NCBI GenBank assembly: GCA_024277475.1
Contig: JAJRVC010000397.1
Span: forward strand, 1 to 20,933
From: Deltaproteobacteria bacterium
GTDB taxonomy: Bacteria > Desulfobacterota > Desulfobacteria > Desulfobacterales > JAFDCJ01
Direction: 5' to 3'
Length of the DNA stretch: 20,933 nt
Part shown: positions 6,745-13,962 of the stretch, piece after piece
How positions within the stretch are numbered: position 1 is the stretch's first letter
How the letters are laid out: each line of letters starts with the position of its first letter
Made by a program: the position numbers and the translations under genes
Notes under the pieces: model-generated
Seen by the model: only the letters and a program-made list of their open reading frames with translations
What the model was told of the DNA's origin: nothing
Database searches by the model: none

Positions 6745-9186
6745 TCACATCATAAAAAAGGGATCCACATCGATTGACACCAGGACCGGTTGGCGGGCGA
6801 AAACTGACGGGTTCTCCGATAAAAGCTGGTTGACAAACTGATGCAGCACCCTGGCATTCAGTCCTTTCAACAGAACCTGCCAGCGGTATCGGCCGGCGAT
6901 TCTGGTCAAAGAAGCCTCAATGGGCCCCATAATCTCCACACTTTGATAATCGGCGCCGTGGTTTGTTTTTAGCTCCCGGCAATGATCGCCCAGCATACGG
7001 GCATGGTTTTCCGTCTCTAACGGGTCCCTGCCCGCTATTTTTAGCTGTACCATTCTGGAATAGGGTGGATAATTAAGTGCCTTGCGAAAACCGATCTCCT
7101 GGCGGTAGAAAGAAATGAAATTCTGCTGTCTGGCTGCGGCAATGCTGAAATGATCCGGATTGTATGTTTGTAAAATGACTTTGCCGGGACTGTCTCCGCG
7201 TCCTGCTCTTCCGGCGACTTGCGCCAAAAGCTGAAATGTTCGTTCACCGGCCCGAAAATCCGGAAAACTCAGCGAAAGGTCCGCACAGATAATGCCCACC
7301 AGGGTGATGTTGGGAAAATCGTGCCCTTTGGCCACCATCTGGGTGCCCAGCAGAATGTCGGTGGTTCTATTTTTAAGCCCTTTCAGCAGCTTTATGATGG
7401 ACCCTTTTCGCTTTGTGGTGTCACGGTCCATACGGGCAATTCGGGCCTTGGGGAAAATCGATGTCACCATGGCCTCGAGCTTTTCCGTACCGAGGCCCAG
7501 GTGCCTTATTTTAGCAGATCCGCAAAATTCACATTTCGAGGTGGCCACCCGGCTAAAACCACAATAATGGCACTGATAAGCATTTGCCTGCCGGTGCAGG
7601 GTCAGTGAAATATCGCAATGTTTGCAACGCATGGGTTGGCCGCATGCCCCGCAGACCGGAAAGCCGGCGTACCCCCGCCGGTTTAAAAAAAGCAGTACCT
7701 GCTCCTCGCGTTCAAGAGACGCTTTCATGGCCTGCAGCAGTTCGGGACTGATAAAACGCCGGATGCCTCGCATATCTCTGGTCCGACGAAGATCCACGAT
7801 ACTGATCTCAGGCAGGGGACGCTGTTCGACACGCGTTTCCAATGTGAGTTCAGTGAACTTCTTTGTGGTCACATTATAGTAGGACTGAATCGATGGTGTG
7901 GCCGAACCCAGCAGTGCCACACACTTATTTTGTTTTGCTCTGACCGTCGCCAGATCCCTGGCATTGTAACGCAGACTGCCCTCCTGTTTGTAAGAAGCAT
8001 CATGCTCTTCATCAACGATGATGACACCGATGTTGCTGAGAGGAGCGAATATGGCGGAGCGGGCACCGATGGCAACCGTCGCCTCCCCCCGCATGATCCG
8101 GGTCCATTGATCATAACGCTCGCCCGCTGACAGAGCGCTGTGCAACACAGCGACACATTCACCGAAACGGGCACGAAAGCGACTTTCCATCTGGGTAATC
8201 AATGCGATTTCCGGCACCAGGACCAATACTTTACGCCTGTTTTTTAAAACCTCGGCGGCAACCTGCATGTAAACTTCAGTTTTTCCACTGCCGGTAACCC
8301 CTCTCAAAAGAAAGGTCTTATACCCTTTAGTCAGATATTTACTGGTTTGTGAAACGGCCCTAACTTGCTCCTGGTTCAAAACATGCGCACGATCAGTCTC
8401 AATTGAATCGCCAAAAGGGTCGCGGTACACCCTTTTGGTGCCGATGGCCAAATAACCGTCCCTTTCAAGGGATTTAATTAAAGCGGCGGCGGTGGGCACA
8501 ATTTCTTTAAGTTTTCTCAGGGTGATTTCACCCTCCATTTTTAACACATCTATTATTTTTCTTCTGACCTCGGACAAATGATCCACGGGCAAAGCAGTGT
8601 CGGCCGGGCGCACAAAACGCTCCAGTCGGGCTTTCGTCTTTTCCCCGCAAAGCTCCCATTTTTTTGTAATCCAGCCACATCGCTCAAAGGCGGACAACAG
8701 GGTACCGGGTACGTCCTGATCGATTTTTTTACAAAGATCTTTGACCTGGATACTTCCGGATTGCAACCGGCCCAGGATCTCTTTGGCAATCGGTGCCGGT
8801 CGACCGTGGTCGAGCTCATATCGTCCTTTTTCGGTAATGGCGACCGATGCGTAATCACGAACATTTAAACCGCTGGGAAGCGCATTTTTTACAACCTGGC
8901 CAACTGGATATTTATAGTAGTCTGAAATCCATTTGAAAAACGGTACCATCGATGACGGAAAAAGCGGCTGGTCGTCGAGAATATCCAGAACTGATTTGAT
9001 CCCCTTTATACCAAGCCCCTGGCTTTGACCAAATACATAGCCGGTTTCCCGGCGCCGTCCGAAGGGGACAAGCACTCTTTTTCCGCTGGCCATAAAATCG
9101 GCAAAAGATTCAGGGACGCTGTAGGTAAATGTTTGATAGACCGGAAGCGCAACGGCCACTTCTATGTATCTAATTTCTGATGTCAT
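6745..9186 (-). CDS. priA: Primosomal protein N' (PriA), replication restart helicase
   Basis: The 813-residue product has the full PriA plan. The N-terminal DNA-binding part (EVAVALPVYQTFTYSVPE) is followed by a DEAH-type helicase core with Walker A GVTGSGKT (K302) and DEEH (392-395). The PriA-specific zinc-binding insertion runs from about 512 to 560 with CxxC pairs (C512/C515, CKHC, CHYC, CEFC). The later helicase motifs are GTQMVAKGHDFPN and QVAGRAGR, and a C-terminal domain follows. PriA recognises stalled or D-loop forks, unwinds with 3'-5' polarity and loads the primosome. It is longer than the 732-residue E. coli protein, with extra sequence in the first third (about 110-260). ATG 9186 fits the family start although no strong ribosome binding site is visible. 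It has its own unit; the next gene downstream has a separate promoter. Confidence 0.97.
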   Translation of the reverse strand: MTSEIRYIEVAVALPVYQTFTYSVPESFADFMASGKRVLVPFGRRRETGYVFGQSQGLGIKGIKSVLDILDDQPLFPSSMVPFFKWISDYYKYPVGQVVKNALPSGLNVRDYASVAITEKGRYELDHGRPAPIAKEILGRLQSGSIQVKDLCKKIDQDVPGTLLSAFERCGWITKKWELCGEKTKARLERFVRPADTALPVDHLSEVRRKIIDVLKMEGEITLRKLKEIVPTAAALIKSLERDGYLAIGTKRVYRDPFGDSIETDRAHVLNQEQVRAVSQTSKYLTKGYKTFLLRGVTGSGKTEVYMQVAAEVLKNRRKVLVLVPEIALITQMESRFRARFGECVAVLHSALSAGERYDQWTRIMRGEATVAIGARSAIFAPLSNIGVIIVDEEHDASYKQEGSLRYNARDLATVRAKQNKCVALLGSATPSIQSYYNVTTKKFTELTLETRVEQRPLPEISIVDLRRTRDMRGIRRFISPELLQAMKASLEREEQVLLFLNRRGYAGFPVCGACGQPMRCKHCDISLTLHRQANAYQCHYCGFSRVATSKCEFCGSAKIRHLGLGTEKLEAMVTSIFPKARIARMDRDTTKRKGSIIKLLKGLKNRTTDILLGTQMVAKGHDFPNITLVGIICADLSLSFPDFRAGERTFQLLAQVAGRAGRGDSPGKVILQTYNPDHFSIAAARQQNFISFYRQEIGFRKALNYPPYSRMVQLKIAGRDPLETENHARMLGDHCRELKTNHGADYQSVEIMGPIEASLTRIAGRYRWQVLLKGLNARVLHQFVNQLLSENPSVFARQPVLVSIDVDPFFMM

Positions 9187-9232
9187 TTTAAATTGTTCAT
9201 CTAATCAGCCAGCCAGCCATTGTTCCTCCGAT

Positions 9233-9354
9233 CTCCCAACTTTAGTCACTTTAAACTTTAGCTCACTTTAGTCACTTTCTCCGCCCTTCCCTTCATCCCA
9301 CCTTCCTTTCTTTCAACTTTAGTCACTTCCACGCTTCCATCTCTCCCGCCCTCC
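9233..9354. repeat. Pyrimidine-rich block with CTTTAGTCAC repeats
   Basis: Repeated ACTTTAGTCACTTT and CTTTAGCTCACTTT units are mixed with TCC/TTC-rich sequence (CCCACCTTCCTTTCTTTC). The same units recur at 15847, 15968, 17183, 18530, 20699 and 20860, and on the other strand at 10152-10191. No gene is present. Confidence 0.8.
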
Positions 9355-9426
9355 GACCCCTGAACCCTTGAACCCCGAACCCACAACCCTTGAACTCTGA
9401 ACCCCGAACCCACAACCCCGAACCCC
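9355..9426. repeat. Heptamer array (array 3, 5' part)
   Basis: GAACCCC, CAACCCT and GAACTCT units, more degenerate than array 1, run up to the second copy of the 80-bp spacer. Confidence 0.85.
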
Positions 9427-9430
9427 TGTT

Positions 9431-9510
9431 TTCTACTTAAGATTTCAATGAAAACGCCGATAGCATTTTAAGCGAATGCGACTGAAAGCCAGGTCATTTC
9501 GTATTTTAAC
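9431..9510. repeat. 80-bp spacer repeat, copy 2
   Basis: About 95% identical by eye to 383-462, with differences clustered at GAATGCGACTGAAAG versus GAATACGGCCGAAAG and one further base. It has the same orientation and the same placement between two heptamer arrays. Confidence 0.9.
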
Positions 9511-9632
9511 CTTGAACCCAGAACCCAGAACCCAGAACCCTGAACCCTGAACCCACAACCCTGAACCCACAACCCTGAACCCTGAACCCACAACCCTGAA
9601 CCCTGAACCCTGAACCCACAACCCTGAACCCT
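9511..9632. repeat. Heptamer array (array 3, 3' part)
   Basis: About 17 units of GAACCCA, GAACCCT and CAACCCT directly follow the spacer and end about 20 bases before a consensus promoter. Confidence 0.9.
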
Positions 9633-9653
9633 GCGATGTTTTTAACAAATATA

Positions 9654-9683
9654 TTGATATTTTCAACCAAAAAGCAGTATAAT
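9654..9683 (+). promoter_or_regulatory. Sigma70-type promoter of the small membrane protein gene
   Basis: TTGATA (9654-9659), 18 bases, TATAAT (9678-9683). The -10 box is perfect and the -35 has one mismatch. The start codon at 9738 leaves a leader of about 45 bases. Confidence 0.72.
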
Positions 9684-9737
9684 AGATCTAAATTCAGAGA
9701 TCATCGGAAAAACCAATTTTATGTGGAGGAAAAAATA

Positions 9738-10043
9738 ATGTTTAAAATTGTAAAAAAATCCCTGATCATTGTGATGATCGCAGCAATGATGATCATGCCG
9801 TTGACGACCACCGCCTTTGCCGAGGAATATTTTGAGGCGGAAGACCCCAGTGGCGGTGAAATGATTTTTGATTTTGCCGTGGTCCGACCTGTGGGCATCA
9901 TTGCAACCGCTGTCGGTTGTGTTTTTTTTGTCGTATCCTCACCCTTTGCAGCTTTAGGAGGCAATATCGACGCAGCCAGCGAAATGCTTGTCAAAAATCC
10001 CGCTGCCTTTACCTTCAAAAGACCGTTGGGTGCATTTGAATAG
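9738..10043 (+). CDS. Small exported/membrane protein, uncharacterised
   Basis: The 101-residue product starts MFKIVKKSLIIVMIAAMM, a typical signal peptide or anchor ending TTAFAEE near residue 30. A second hydrophobic stretch (VRPVGIIATAVGCVFFVVSS, about 50-69) is followed by PFAALGGNIDAASE and a C-terminal FKRPLG. The pattern VxRPxGI....G...F..S.PF.ALGG resembles small proteins often labelled, without evidence, as multidrug transporters; I would not transfer that function. ATG 9738 is chosen because GTGGAGG precedes it by about eight bases, while the frame extends uselessly upstream to 9636. The gene has its own near-consensus promoter. Its stop codon is the first three bases of dispersed repeat R2. 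Confidence 0.8.
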   Translation: MFKIVKKSLIIVMIAAMMIMPLTTTAFAEEYFEAEDPSGGEMIFDFAVVRPVGIIATAVGCVFFVVSSPFAALGGNIDAASEMLVKNPAAFTFKRPLGAFE

Positions 10044-10150
10044 ATACCCGGGTCCAGCTTCCAGCCCGGAGGGAGGGCCCGTCGAAGATCCCGCTCCGCG
10101 GGGCACTGATTCATTTCTGAAGGGGAGTGCTGGTTTTATTACATACGAGT
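10041..10150 (+). repeat. Dispersed repeat R2, copy A
   Basis: It starts TAGATACCCGG.TCCAGCTTC and runs through GGAGGGAGGGCC, GTCGAAGATCCCGC and a CCCGC/GCGGG hairpin to TTTTATTACATACGAG. A second copy at 14259-14385 has the same order with a 17-base insertion. A reverse fragment with the GTCGAAGATCCCG core lies at about 10290-10318. Copy A starts exactly at the stop codon of the preceding gene. Confidence 0.85.
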
Positions 10151-10419
10151 GCCTAAAATGAGCTAAAGTGAACTAAAGTGCCTAAAGTTAAGGAATTCTA
10201 TCTTTTTTATTAACGACAGAGCGATGCGATACATTAACTTTAGATCACTCCACACTTTGTATTATTTTCAAGGCAGAGCCGGTTATTTCTGACCCCCGAC
10301 GACGGGATCTTCGACTGGCTCTCCGAGGCTTAGGATCGTACCCTTACGAGCCGGAGGCCCAGAGGACCAGGATTTCGATGTTAGATTAAATTCATGCATC
10401 CCTTAACAACACTGCTTTA
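10151..10419. other. Intergenic stretch with repeat fragments
   Basis: No gene was seen. 10152-10191 carries the CTTTAGTCAC family on the reverse strand (GAGCTAAAGTGAACTAAAG), and 10290-10318 carries a reverse fragment of R2 (GACCCCCGACGACGGGATCT). The remainder is unrecognised. Confidence 0.6.
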
Positions 10420-10496
10420 GGCCGCCGCGGAGGGAATGATGGGACCCGAAAGGACCATCATTCCCTCCGGGGTGTAGGCTTTACGGGCCGGCGGCC
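10420..10496. repeat. Nested inverted repeat (large stem-loop)
   Basis: Outer arms GGCCGCC (10420-10426) and GGCGGCC (10490-10496) enclose a perfect inner stem of 15 bases, with CGGAGGGAATGATGG (10428-10442) facing CCATCATTCCCTCCG (10455-10469) around a 12-base loop. The right side between the two stems carries about 20 unpaired bases. It resembles a REP/BIME-like or other mobile hairpin unit; no second copy is in the window. Confidence 0.75.
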
Positions 10497-10557
10497 ATCA
10501 TTCCATTATTCTATTCCATTATCTCAGTTGAATTCCTGCAAATACCATTCTGAGTTC

Positions 10558-10586
10558 TTGACACATAAAATTAATTTCAATATGAC
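10558..10586 (+). promoter_or_regulatory. Candidate sigma70 promoter of upp
   Basis: TTGACA (10558-10563), 17 bases, TATGAC (10581-10586). The -35 is perfect and the -10 matches four of six. It leaves a leader of about 155 bases before the GTG at 10752. Confidence 0.55.
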
Positions 10587-10592
10587 TGGCAG

Positions 10593-10678
10593 CGGAACCT
10601 ATGATAGCAAACCAAACTAGGCTCCGGAGAAGTGACTGTCATTGGAATTGATGAATGGCTAGTAGATTGAATATTCAA
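10593..10678 (+). promoter_or_regulatory. Structured leader of upp, function unknown
   Basis: CGGAACCTA (10593-10601) pairs with TAGGCTCCG (10618-10626) with one mismatch, and a perfect 12-base palindrome TTGAATATTCAA lies at 10667-10678. I do not recognise a known riboswitch; control of a salvage gene by this leader is only a possibility. Confidence 0.3.
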
Positions 10679-10751
10679 CCAAGTAAAGGTGGATTTCCAC
10701 TTGCCATCTTACCTGCATCCGCTAATCCTATCGCAAAAAGGAGGTCGTCTC

Positions 10752-11378
10752 GTGCCTGTACATGTTGTGAATCATCCGCTGATCAAGCACAAACTCGCAC
10801 TGATGAGGGAAAACAATGTTACCACCAAGGATTTCAGAGATCTTGCGTCAGAGTTGGCCACGCTGTTAACGTATGAAGCGACCAAAGATCTTGAAACCGA
10901 AACAAAAACGATCCAAGGCTGGGCCGGGTCAATTCAGGTTGAAAAAATAAAAGGGAAAAAGATAACCGTTGTTCCCATCCTTAGAGCGGGTTTGGGAATG
11001 ATGCCCGGGGTTTTGAATCTGATACCGTCTGCCCGGGTAAGCGTGGTGGGGCTGTACCGCAATGAACAAACCCTGCTGCCGGTCGAATATTACGTCAAGA
11101 TGACCAGCGCCATGGAAGAACGGATTGCCCTGATCATAGATCCCATGCTGGCCACGGGGGGGTCGCTGATTGCCACCATTGATTTGATCAAAAAAACAGG
11201 CTGCAATCATATCAAAGGAATATTCATGGTCGCCGCACCGGAAGGCATCGAAAAATTGACCTCCGTCCATCCGGATGTGGATGTCTATGTAGCCGCCCTT
11301 GATGAGAAATTGAATGATATCGGATATATTTTGCCGGGTTTGGGCGATGCGGGGGATAAGATTTTAGGGACCAAATAA
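10752..11378 (+). CDS. upp: Uracil phosphoribosyltransferase
   Basis: UPRT makes UMP from uracil and PRPP, the uracil branch of pyrimidine salvage, in the cytoplasm. The sequence follows the family throughout: [13 protein letters not shown] at the N terminus, [36 protein letters not shown], the PRPP loop DPMLATGGS (130-138), and the closing [18 protein letters not shown], which binds uracil. I place the start at GTG 10752: it is preceded by AAGGAGGT with ideal spacing and gives 208 residues, the length of the E. coli enzyme. The frame remains open to an ATG at 10689, but those 21 extra residues have no homologous counterpart and no ribosome binding site. No uracil permease lies next to it. 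Confidence 0.96.
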   Translation: MPVHVVNHPLIKHKLALMRENNVTTKDFRDLASELATLLTYEATKDLETETKTIQGWAGSIQVEKIKGKKITVVPILRAGLGMMPGVLNLIPSARVSVVGLYRNEQTLLPVEYYVKMTSAMEERIALIIDPMLATGGSLIATIDLIKKTGCNHIKGIFMVAAPEGIEKLTSVHPDVDVYVAALDEKLNDIGYILPGLGDAGDKILGTK

Positions 11379-11381
11379 GAG

Positions 11382-11496
11382 CTGACAATCTCGTAAAAAG
11401 TCGAAATTCTCGAATTTTACCCTTATAACCTACTGAAATTATTAGGGATAAAATTGTATTTTTTGTGATTTTTGTGCCTTTTTGCGGCCATATCAA
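11382..11496 (+). repeat. Dispersed repeat R1, copy 3
   Basis: A full-length copy starting CTGACAATCTCGTAAAAAGT and ending TTTTTGCGGCCATATCAA fills the gap between upp and the next gene. Its 3' end opens the reading frame of that next gene (TTG at 11482), which I treat as accidental. Confidence 0.88.
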
Positions 11497-11532
11497 GAGC
11501 TCATTACTCCGGGAAAAATAAGGGAGTTGATT

Positions 11533-12015
11533 TTGGCGGAATTTATTCGGATAGCGGGTAGCATCAAAGATGCCATCTTGACGATAATTAGATATGTCCA
11601 ATTTGTTTCCGGAATTGAGCCGACCCAGGATGAAATAGCTGAAATGCTGAAATCCTATTTTATTTTAAACGAAATCGGAAACCAGGTTAAGTACCAGTTA
11701 AAAAAAGCAGCGAAAAAAGAAGAAGATGTTGAGGATCGAATCAATATCCGGGGACCTTTTTGGACCTTGAATTTAATGACCGGTCCCGGTAAAAACGTTT
11801 TAGCCAGAGCTGGAGTCTTTAACGGCAACATCCAGGCTGCAATCCGGGACGTCCGTGAATTTATTAAAAAAACAATCGGAGTGGAACCCGGCAACGACAT
11901 CCTTGCCAAGAGTTTGAAAAGCTCATTTATACTCAGTGAAATAAAGAATCAAATTGAATGGCAGCGCAAGAATGCTCAAAAAGCAAATGGGAAAGATGAT
12001 GAGGAACACCTATGA
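11533..12015 (+). CDS. Uncharacterised protein with an internal duplication
   Basis: The 160-residue, probably helical cytoplasmic product consists of two related 49-residue units, at about 10-58 and 99-147. They share the pattern I.AI....... G(I/V)EP..D..A..LKS.FIL.EI.NQ(V/I)..Q.K, with roughly 20 identical positions by eye. The linker (59-98) contains KKEEDVEDR and GPFWTLNLMTGPGK. No catalytic motif, signal peptide or membrane segment is visible, and I do not recognise the family. I start at TTG 11533, which has AAGGGAG six bases upstream. The frame also opens at TTG 11482, but that part is made of repeat R1. Its stop overlaps the start of the next gene (ATGA), so the two are probably translated together. 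Confidence 0.7.
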   Translation: MAEFIRIAGSIKDAILTIIRYVQFVSGIEPTQDEIAEMLKSYFILNEIGNQVKYQLKKAAKKEEDVEDRINIRGPFWTLNLMTGPGKNVLARAGVFNGNIQAAIRDVREFIKKTIGVEPGNDILAKSLKSSFILSEIKNQIEWQRKNAQKANGKDDEEHL

Positions 12016-12305
12016 ACAAAGAGATAAAATCAGATACATGGATCTGGGTGGTCATACAGGATCCCGGTGCAAATGAGCAGTTTCTGGGACAACTCGATGA
12101 AGATCAGAGCGAGTTGTATATACCCGCCTTTTACCGGAAAGAAGATGCTCAGCAGTGTTTGATACAATTGAAAACCGGGAAGGGAAAAAAATTCGAGGTT
12201 CAGGCAATCTGCTTTGGCGAGCTGGCCGAAGACGCTGCAAAAAATAATTTTATGATATTCATGTTAACGGCTGAGGGTGAAATCCTCAAAAAAATTACAC
12301 CTTAA
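12012..12305 (+). CDS. Uncharacterised 97-aa protein, coupled to the upstream gene
   Basis: The product reads as a compact alpha/beta protein: IWVVIQDPGANEQFLGQLD, then ELYIPAFYRKEDAQQCLIQL, FEVQAICFGELAEDAAKNNF and FMLTAEGEILKKI. There are no membrane segments or Cys/His metal motifs. The arrangement of a strand, a modified residue-count stretch and IPAFYRKEDAQQC loosely recalls SseB- or DUF3110-like small domains, but I would not assign a family. The start ATG 12012 overlaps the preceding stop by four bases, with GAGGA upstream, so expression is probably translationally coupled. It ends five bases from the convergent metallophosphoesterase gene. Confidence 0.72.
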   Translation: MNKEIKSDTWIWVVIQDPGANEQFLGQLDEDQSELYIPAFYRKEDAQQCLIQLKTGKGKKFEVQAICFGELAEDAAKNNFMIFMLTAEGEILKKITP

Positions 12306-12310
12306 ATGAC

Positions 12311-12922
12311 TTATCGAAAAGAAAGACATTCAATAACATTTTCTTCGGGGTTCCAAACCATACAAAACCCGCGGGTGAGGGCACCGCAGGTCACCACACA
12401 GGGAATTTTTTCTGTTAGCTCAATTTTTTCTCCGCTAACGGGGAACCGGCTTGCAACCTGCTGCCCTTGCAACCAGACGATTTCCGGAGAATGACTGTGT
12501 CCCCGAAAAATAACACAATCAGGGAATTCCTTAAAAATGCGGCGTTTTTCGCGGTCTCCCATGTCGCCGATCATGCTGGATAGCCCCAGTTCACGGACAA
12601 AAGGCAGCGAGTGAACAAAAATCGCGTTCAAATGATATTTTACCAGCGGCAAGTTGCTAAGATACTGTAAAACCCCGGGGGATACCGGCGGTTTTGCCTG
12701 GCCGAAATGATTGGCGACAATGGCCTGATCATTGTTGCCCTTAATTATGATTACACGAGGATCCCGCAATGGATCCAGACAGGCTTCAGCGGTCTCGGGA
12801 TGGCTGGAATCACAAACATCACCGAGATGATATATGGGCCGGCAATCCATGTCTGTGAACACCGCAAGGGCAGCTGCAATGATTTCAGGCCGTCCGTGGC
12901 TGTCTGCCATAATTCCGATCAT
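12311..12922 (-). CDS. YfcE-type metallophosphoesterase
   Basis: The 203-residue cytoplasmic protein has the calcineurin-like phosphoesterase motifs in order: D7 and H9 in MADSHGRP, D35 in HLGDVCD, KGNND (61-65), H104 in FVHSLPF, and GHSHSP with H142 and H144. Together these bind two metal ions. The short size matches the YfcE/MJ0936 group of phosphodiesterases, which act on small phosphodiesters in vitro and whose natural substrates are unclear. Start ATG 12922 has only a weak AAGAG upstream; an in-frame ATG at codon 5 is possible but would leave very little before D7. It is convergent with the preceding + strand pair and stands alone. Confidence 0.9.
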   Translation of the reverse strand: MIGIMADSHGRPEIIAAALAVFTDMDCRPIYHLGDVCDSSHPETAEACLDPLRDPRVIIIKGNNDQAIVANHFGQAKPPVSPGVLQYLSNLPLVKYHLNAIFVHSLPFVRELGLSSMIGDMGDREKRRIFKEFPDCVIFRGHSHSPEIVWLQGQQVASRFPVSGEKIELTEKIPCVVTCGALTRGFCMVWNPEENVIECLSFR

Positions 12923-13137
12923 AATGGTACTCTTGCAATAATTTGATGTGGCCGCAAAAAGGATTGATGCTATCCCTGGTTGTTTTTTTGATCCAGAAGA
13001 AATGGGCTGGACATAAATCTTATGTCACCGTCACCTACATTCAAACCTCAGGAAACGTCATTGCCCCGCCCTCTGGGCTGCAGCGTTTCTTTACCATTTA
13101 TATTTCCGTATAGCTATGGAATTAACTATTTTTCTAT
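12923..13137. other. Gap between divergent units, with an R1 remnant
   Basis: 12936-12961 (TTTGATGTGGCCGCAAAAAG) is the 3' tip of repeat R1 on the reverse strand. The rest shows no gene. Confidence 0.6.
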
Positions 13138-13166
13138 TTGACGTATACACAAAATATGTGTACACT
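13138..13166 (+). promoter_or_regulatory. Toxin-antitoxin promoter with overlapping operator
   Basis: TTGACG (13138-13143), 17 bases, TACACT (13161-13166) forms a plausible promoter. An inverted repeat lies inside it: GTATACACA (13143-13151) and TGTGTACAC (13157-13165), one mismatch, five-base spacer. Its position between and over the -35 and -10 boxes is typical of autoregulation by an antitoxin. Confidence 0.65.
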
Positions 13167-13236
13167 TTATAAAACTGGGTGCCGCTGTCAAGAAAAAAAA
13201 TACGGCTCTATGAAAATAAAATATAAAAGGATAAAA

Positions 13237-13476
13237 ATGAAAACGGTCAGCGTAAGGGAAGCTCGGCAGCATATTGGGAGTTTATTAGATGCTGTGACGG
13301 CTGGTGAAAAAGTTATTATAACCCGTCGCGGGCGCCCTATTGCAAAATTAACAGTTATTGAAGCCGAAGATACCAAAATTTATTTTCCAGATCGAACGCA
13401 ATTTCGAAAACAAATTTCAGCAGCCAATAAATCGAGCGCAACGTTGATACGAGAGTTGAGAGATGAACGAGGTTAA
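13237..13476 (+). CDS. Phd/YefM-family antitoxin
   Basis: The 79-residue product begins MKTVSVREARQHIGSLLDAV and continues AGEKVIITRRGRPIAKL, the DNA-binding Phd/YefM fold. The C-terminal part (about 48-79) is the variable toxin-binding arm. It should neutralise the PIN toxin encoded next to it and repress its own promoter, where a matching inverted repeat is seen. I choose ATG 13237 because AAAGGA precedes it at a suitable distance and the family motif starts there. An ATG at 13210 would add nine basic residues, and the frame opens at 13138 in the promoter. It overlaps the toxin gene by 14 bases. Confidence 0.88.
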   Translation: MKTVSVREARQHIGSLLDAVTAGEKVIITRRGRPIAKLTVIEAEDTKIYFPDRTQFRKQISAANKSSATLIRELRDERG

Positions 13477-13900
13477 AAAATATTATCTGGATACGAGTGC
13501 ATTATTGCCTTATTATCGTGAGGAAAAGGTAAGCCGAAGAATACAAGAACTGCTTTCAGATATTCAACCGCCGGTTATGATCAGCAGCCTTACCAAAGTA
13601 GAATTTGCTTCAGCACTCGCTCGTTGGGTTCGGATGGCAGAAATAACCGATGTTGAAGCCAATTTGATTGAGAATACCCTTAATAGCGATATCAAGATGG
13701 GTCTTTTCATTCGTCATCCTTTGTCACCCGCACATTTTAGTCAGGCTGAGACATGGCTTTTGAGTAGAAAAACAGCCCTAAGAACACTCGATGCTTTGCA
13801 TCTTGCGTGTTCCTGGTCATTAAAGGCCGAACTGATTACTTGTGATAATATTTTGCAGGGATCTGCTGATATCCTCGGTATCAAATCCCGGATCATCTGA
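13463..13900 (+). CDS. PIN-domain toxin (VapC-like ribonuclease)
   Basis: The 145-residue protein has the acidic PIN residues D10 (YLDTSALL), E47 (LTKVEFASAL), D110 (LRTLDALHLA) and D128 or D136 (LITCDN...SADILG). These bind Mg2+/Mn2+ for RNA cleavage. VapC-type toxins usually cut tRNA or rRNA and arrest translation; the target here cannot be read from sequence. Its start lies 14 bases inside the antitoxin gene, the usual arrangement for coupled expression. All active-site residues are kept, so it is probably functional. Pairing a PIN toxin with a Phd-type antitoxin is well known. Confidence 0.9.
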   Translation: MNEVKKYYLDTSALLPYYREEKVSRRIQELLSDIQPPVMISSLTKVEFASALARWVRMAEITDVEANLIENTLNSDIKMGLFIRHPLSPAHFSQAETWLLSRKTALRTLDALHLACSWSLKAELITCDNILQGSADILGIKSRII

Positions 13901-13910
13901 AAATCTCATA

Positions 13911-13962
13911 TTTGATAGGGCCGCAAAAAGGCCCAAAAAGCACAAAAAAATATAATAATTAA
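13911..13962 (-). repeat. Dispersed repeat R1, partial reverse copy
   Basis: TTTGATAGGGCCGCAAAAAG is followed by AAAAGCACAAAAAAATATAA, the R1 3' half on the - strand. It begins 10 bases after the toxin stop codon. GGGCC and GGCCC at 13918-13934 can form a small hairpin. Confidence 0.8.

Noticed and set aside
11482..11532. TTG start at 11482 for the duplicated-unit protein
   Set aside because: This segment is largely the end of repeat R1. TTG 11533 has AAGGGAG at good spacing.
13918..13934. Rho-independent terminator after the PIN toxin
   Set aside because: The GGGCC/GGCCC stem is short and followed by A-rich rather than T-rich sequence on the + strand; it belongs to repeat R1.
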